Part shown: positions 12,850 through 15,026 of the stretch, piece after piece
How positions within the stretch are numbered: position 1 is the first letter of the stretch
Layout of the letters: each line of letters begins with the position of its first letter
From: Candidatus Staskawiczbacteria bacterium
Lineage (GTDB): Bacteria; Patescibacteriota; Minisyncoccia; Minisyncoccales; Staskawiczbacteraceae
Reading direction: 5' to 3'
Assembly (NCBI GenBank): GCA_903913175.1
Contig: CAIWKF010000041.1
Location: 1-15,026 of the forward strand
DNA: 15,026 nt
Program-made: the position numbers and the translations under genes
The notes under the pieces: model-generated
What the model saw: only the letters and a program-made list of their open reading frames with translations
The model's database searches: none
What the model was told of the DNA's origin: nothing

Positions 12850-13041
12850 ATGCAACACACGCTAGACAAAATGCGAATTGATCTTGATGAGAAAAAAGGA
12901 CAAATTGCTTCTTGCTCTAATGTGCAAGAAAGACACGGCATCGAGGGCGAATTCGATGACGAGAAAGAAGCTTGCATAGAGTTAATATTGTCTGATCCAT
13001 TTGGTCTACCCTATAGTCATGGGGTAGATATTTATGACTGA
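12850..13041 (+). CDS. Small acidic protein of unknown function (63 aa)
   Basis: I do not recognise this protein. It has a near-perfect Shine-Dalgarno (AAGGAG, 12838-12843, 6-nt gap) and a consensus-like promoter, which makes it a credible gene despite its size. It is acidic, with an amphipathic first half (LDKMRIDLDEKKGQIA), two cysteines (C22, C42), and an end rich in Asp, Gly and Tyr (DPFGLPYSHGVDIYD). No signal peptide or membrane segment is seen. Its base composition is more balanced than that of flanking genes, as with the sigma-like gene at 3296-3874, and it shares the same Shine-Dalgarno spacing. It stands between a terminator and the 18-codon ORF 13 nt downstream. A regulatory or phage-derived role would be a guess. 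Confidence 0.6.
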   Translation: MQHTLDKMRIDLDEKKGQIASCSNVQERHGIEGEFDDEKEACIELILSDPFGLPYSHGVDIYD

Positions 13042-13054
13042 AAGAGGATTGACA

Positions 13055-13111
13055 ATGAGCAACACCAACTATGGCCAGCGTGACAATTTGTTACACTGGC
13101 CTTTCTATTAA
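13055..13111 (+). CDS. Possible 18-aa peptide gene (MSNTNYGQRDNLLHWPFY)
   Basis: An 18-codon frame from ATG 13055 to TAA 13111, preceded by AAAGAGGA with a 6-nt gap, and 13 nt after the stop of the 63-aa ORF. The peptide is Asn- and aromatic-rich and ends in WPFY. Its second half overlaps a strong hairpin that may be the transcription terminator, so translation and termination could interact as in a leader peptide. It could equally be chance. Confidence 0.35.
   Translation: MSNTNYGQRDNLLHWPFY
13073..13101 (+). terminator. Strong hairpin ending the small-ORF transcript
   Basis: A 13-position stem (12 paired, one wobble, one C-A mismatch): ggccagcgtgaca (13073-13085) with tgttacactggcc (13089-13101) and a 3-nt loop. 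The following tttctatt is a poor T-tract, so it may be a weak terminator or an mRNA 3'-end stabiliser. Confidence 0.5.
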
Positions 13112-13138
13112 AACAAAGTACTAAATAAAATAAGTTCC

Positions 13139-13167
13139 TTGACTTTAATCTAAAAATAAAATAAAGT
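13139..13167 (+). promoter_or_regulatory. Promoter of greA-like/HD operon
   Basis: TTGACT (13139-13144), an exact 17-nt spacer and TAAAGT (13162-13167). The leader to the ATG at 13205 would be about 30 nt with no Shine-Dalgarno. Confidence 0.5.
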
Positions 13168-13204
13168 TAAGCTGACAGAAAAAATATTAAGTAGCAAAAT
13201 CTAA

Positions 13205-13678
13205 ATGGATACAAAAATTTTCTATTTAACTAAAGAAAAGCTATCAGAGCTTAAAAAAGAATATTGTGAGCTTGTTATTTTAGAGCGCAATAAGGCTGAA
13301 GGTGAAGCCCCTAAAGCATTTGAGTCAGAAGATTTAAATCCAGATTTTGTTATTTTCCAAGATGATTTAAATTTTCTAAGATCAAGAATGACTGAGTTGC
13401 AAAATATTTTTGATCATTGTGAAATAATCAAAAAACCAGCTAAAAATAAAACTCATATTGTAGATATGGGGGCTAAATTAAAATTAGATATTAACGGAGA
13501 CAAAGAAGAATTTATATTGGTTGGAACACTAGAAGCTAACCCTGCCCTAGGTAAAATAAGCAACGAATCTCCTGTTGGCAAAGCTCTTTTGGGACACAAA
13601 ATTGGAGATGAAGTTTTAATATCTTTTCCTGTAAAAACTATTTATAAAATAAAAAGTATTAAATACGAAATTGGCTAA
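13205..13678 (+). CDS. GreA/GreB-family transcription elongation factor, divergent tip
   Basis: 157 aa, the normal GreA length. Gre factors insert a coiled coil into the RNA polymerase secondary channel and stimulate cleavage of backtracked RNA. The C-terminal FKBP-like domain is clear: VDMGAKLKLD, then EFILVGTLEANPALGKISNESPVGKALLGHKIGDEVLISFP, which contains the family's IS-x-x-SP-x-G-x-ALLG block. The N-terminal ~75 residues form the coiled coil. At its tip the usual DLKENAEY is replaced by DLNPDFVI: the catalytic-position Asp (D43) is kept but the Glu is a proline, with nearby E40, E42 and D47. It may therefore be a paralogue with altered cleavage activity. It is followed 5 nt later by the HD-domain gene, probably as an operon. 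Confidence 0.85.
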   Translation: MDTKIFYLTKEKLSELKKEYCELVILERNKAEGEAPKAFESEDLNPDFVIFQDDLNFLRSRMTELQNIFDHCEIIKKPAKNKTHIVDMGAKLKLDINGDKEEFILVGTLEANPALGKISNESPVGKALLGHKIGDEVLISFPVKTIYKIKSIKYEIG

Positions 13679-13683
13679 TTTTT

Positions 13684-14319
13684 ATGGATGAAATTTTAAA
13701 ATTTTTTATTAAAGTAGGCGAATTAAAAAATATGCCAAGGCGTGGCTGGGTTTTGCGTGGCATAAAAAACCCTGAAAGCATTGCTGATCATTCTTTTCGT
13801 GTAGCTTTAATGGCTTGGATTTTAGGAAGTAAAAAAAACTTAAATATTGAAAAATTAATCAAAATGGCTTTAGTGCATGATTTATGTGAAGTTTACGCAG
13901 GAGATATTACCCCATATGACTCAATATTAAGTACGGACAAAAAAAAGATGAAGGAGTTATTAAAAACTTGGCCAAGATTTTCAAAAGCCAAAAAAAAGCA
14001 GCTTGCAGAAAGAAAATATAAAAAAGAAAAAGAAGGATTAGAAAAACTGATAAAAAATTTATCAACTAAATTAAAAAATGAAATACACTCTCTTTGGTTA
14101 GATTATGAAAAAAGATTAAGTCCAGAATCAAGGTTTTTAAGACAAACTGATAGGGTTGAAAACCTTTTACAGTCATTAGAATATTGGGAAAAAAATAAAT
14201 CTTTGCCGCAAAAATCGTGGTGGATTCAAGCTAGTGAACTTTTTGATGACCCATTGCTTTTAGATTTTGCCAATAACATGGATAGAGAATTTCACCATAC
14301 TAACAAACCAAAACACTAA
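13684..14319 (+). CDS. HD-domain phosphohydrolase, YfbR/HDDC2-like (5'-nucleotidase type)
   Basis: 211 aa. The HD metal site is complete: H36 in NPESIADHSFR, H65-D66 in ALVHDLCE, E69, D74 in GDITPYD, and a later Asp at D156 in RQTDRVENLLQ. The opening LKNMPRRGWVLRGIKNPESIADHSFR is the signature of the YfbR/HDDC2 group, whose members dephosphorylate deoxyribonucleoside monophosphates, so a nucleotide-pool role is likely. A Lys-rich insert (~82-135) separates the motif from the last metal ligand. The ATG lies 5 nt after the greA-like stop, and a terminator follows 5 nt after its own stop. Exact substrate cannot be read from sequence. Confidence 0.85.
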   Translation: MDEILKFFIKVGELKNMPRRGWVLRGIKNPESIADHSFRVALMAWILGSKKNLNIEKLIKMALVHDLCEVYAGDITPYDSILSTDKKKMKELLKTWPRFSKAKKKQLAERKYKKEKEGLEKLIKNLSTKLKNEIHSLWLDYEKRLSPESRFLRQTDRVENLLQSLEYWEKNKSLPQKSWWIQASELFDDPLLLDFANNMDREFHHTNKPKH

Positions 14320-14324
14320 TTATT

Positions 14325-14351
14325 AAAACCGCTGGAAAATAGCGGTTTTTT
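14325..14351 (+). terminator. Terminator of the greA-like/HD operon
   Basis: A 9-bp stem, aaaaccgct (14325-14333) with agcggtttt (14341-14349), 7-nt loop, T-tract to 14351. A TATAAT at 14356-14361 just beyond it may be the -10 of the next gene, but no good -35 is seen. Confidence 0.85.
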
Positions 14352-14388
14352 GTTTTATAATAAGTGATTAAATAATAATTTATTATGT

Positions 14389-15026
14389 ATGAACAAAACT
14401 ATAAACAAAATCGTAAAAACTTTAATTTTAAGTGATTTCTTTTTAAATTTGGGCTGGGGACTTTTAGCTCCAGTTTTTGCCATATTTATTTTACAAAAAG
14501 TGGCAGTAAATGACATAGCAGAGGCAACAAGAATTGCTGGCTTTGCGGCACTAACTTATTGGATAACTAAATCATTTATTGAAATTCCTATTGGATATTT
14601 TTTAGATAAAGCAAAAGGAGAAAAAGATGATTTTTGGGTTATGTTTACTGGATATTTTGTTGTGGCAGTTGCCCCGCTTGGGTTTTTATTTGCTACCACT
14701 CAATGGCACATATATTTATTGCAAATATTACATGCAGTTGGCATGGCCATGTCTCTTCCTTCTTGGCTAGCAATTTTTACCAGACACATAGATAAAGGAA
14801 AAGAGGCCTTTGAATGGAGTATGGAAACAACTTCTATTGGGGAGGGCGCAGGCATAGCTGGCGGAATAGGTGGAATAATTGCTTCATACCTAGGTTTTAA
14901 TGCAATTTTTATAATAATAAGTATTCTTAGTATGTTTTCTGCTTTTTTACTATTAATAGTTAGAAACGATATTTTCCTAAATAATAGAAAGCGCGTCTTA
15001 TTTATAGAAGAAAAACCAGTTGTTGA
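14389..15026 (+). CDS. Major facilitator superfamily transporter, N-terminal part (runs off window)
   Basis: A frame from ATG 14389 stays open to the right edge, giving 212 residues so far. An ATG at 14385 in another frame stops after 16 codons. The protein is strongly hydrophobic with about six predicted membrane helices: LILSDFFLNLGWGLLAPVFA; a second around GFAALTYWITKSF; FWVMFTGYFVVAVAPLGFLF; WHIYLLQILHAVGMAMSLPS; GIAGGIGGIIASYLGF; and IFIIISILSMFSAFLLL. The first cytoplasmic loop after helix 2 reads IPIGYFLDKAKGEKDD, the MFS GxxxD-(R/K)-x-G type motif. The spacing matches the N-terminal half of a 12-helix MFS permease. The substrate is not readable. It starts 38 nt after a terminator, so it is likely its own unit. 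Confidence 0.75.
   Translation, partial: MNKTINKIVKTLILSDFFLNLGWGLLAPVFAIFILQKVAVNDIAEATRIAGFAALTYWITKSFIEIPIGYFLDKAKGEKDDFWVMFTGYFVVAVAPLGFLFATTQWHIYLLQILHAVGMAMSLPSWLAIFTRHIDKGKEAFEWSMETTSIGEGAGIAGGIGGIIASYLGFNAIFIIISILSMFSAFLLLIVRNDIFLNNRKRVLFIEEKPVV

Noticed and set aside
12789..12977. Minus-strand 62-aa frame opposite the 63-aa ORF
   Set aside because: The plus-strand frame has promoter and Shine-Dalgarno; this one has neither.
1..15026. CRISPR arrays, integrase or att sites, rRNA, origin of replication
   Set aside because: No regularly spaced repeats, recombinase other than the RAYT, rRNA motifs or DnaA-box clusters seen by eye.

Overview
This 15 kb window is AT-rich (roughly one third G+C by eye), densely coded and almost entirely on the + strand. 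The gene set points to a Candidate Phyla Radiation (Patescibacteria, Parcubacteria-like) genome: a stand-alone EF-Tu-domain-II-like protein, an endonuclease Q, a membrane pyrophosphatase, DUF5666 proteins, RNase Y, and short intergenic gaps. TGA is used as a stop (11504-11506 and 13039-13041), so the sequence gives no sign of the TGA-to-glycine code of Gracilibacteria/Absconditabacteria. This placement is inference; no rRNA or marker tree is available here.

Layout: 2-499 is the 3' end of a HAMP/coiled-coil gene. 517-3216 holds mutM, a REP-associated tyrosine transposase (RAYT) bracketed by two matching GC-rich hairpins, and holA. 3232-3943 is a minus-strand cassette (promoter, HTH plus sigma-region-4 gene, terminator) of distinctly higher G+C. 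4022-4059 is a dispersed palindromic repeat in front of hppA (4090-6126). A bidirectional terminator separates hppA from a convergent secreted DUF5666 gene. A divergent promoter region leads into tig-clpP (7240-9128). 9129-9369 has no gene but carries a large stem-loop and a terminator-like hairpin. rny (9370-10902) is followed by a probable free-standing small RNA gene (about 10955-11120). An operon of an EF-like gene and endoQ follows (11168-12744, ATGA overlap). Two tiny unknown genes (12850-13111), a greA-like/HD phosphohydrolase pair (13205-14319) and a truncated MFS transporter (14389 to the end) complete the window.

Functional themes are DNA repair of oxidised and deaminated bases (MutM, EndoQ), replication (HolA), proteostasis (trigger factor, ClpP), RNA turnover and transcription elongation (RNase Y, GreA-like), and membrane energetics (HppA).

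The most interesting layer is not the housekeeping genes. First, the RAYT has matching left and right hairpins that differ by a compensatory base-pair change, and a third inverted copy lies inside its own reading frame. Second, short GC-rich palindromic or near-palindromic segments sit in frame inside at least two other proteins (EF-like, EndoQ; possibly HolA), like palindromic elements that colonise coding sequence. Third, there is an apparently autonomous unknown small RNA with promoter, 9-bp closing helix and terminator after rny. Fourth, three genes (sigma-like, 63-aa and 18-aa ORFs) have strong Shine-Dalgarno sequences at identical 6-nt spacing, while nearly all neighbours have none; the sigma-like and 63-aa genes are also GC-richer, which suggests a separate origin.
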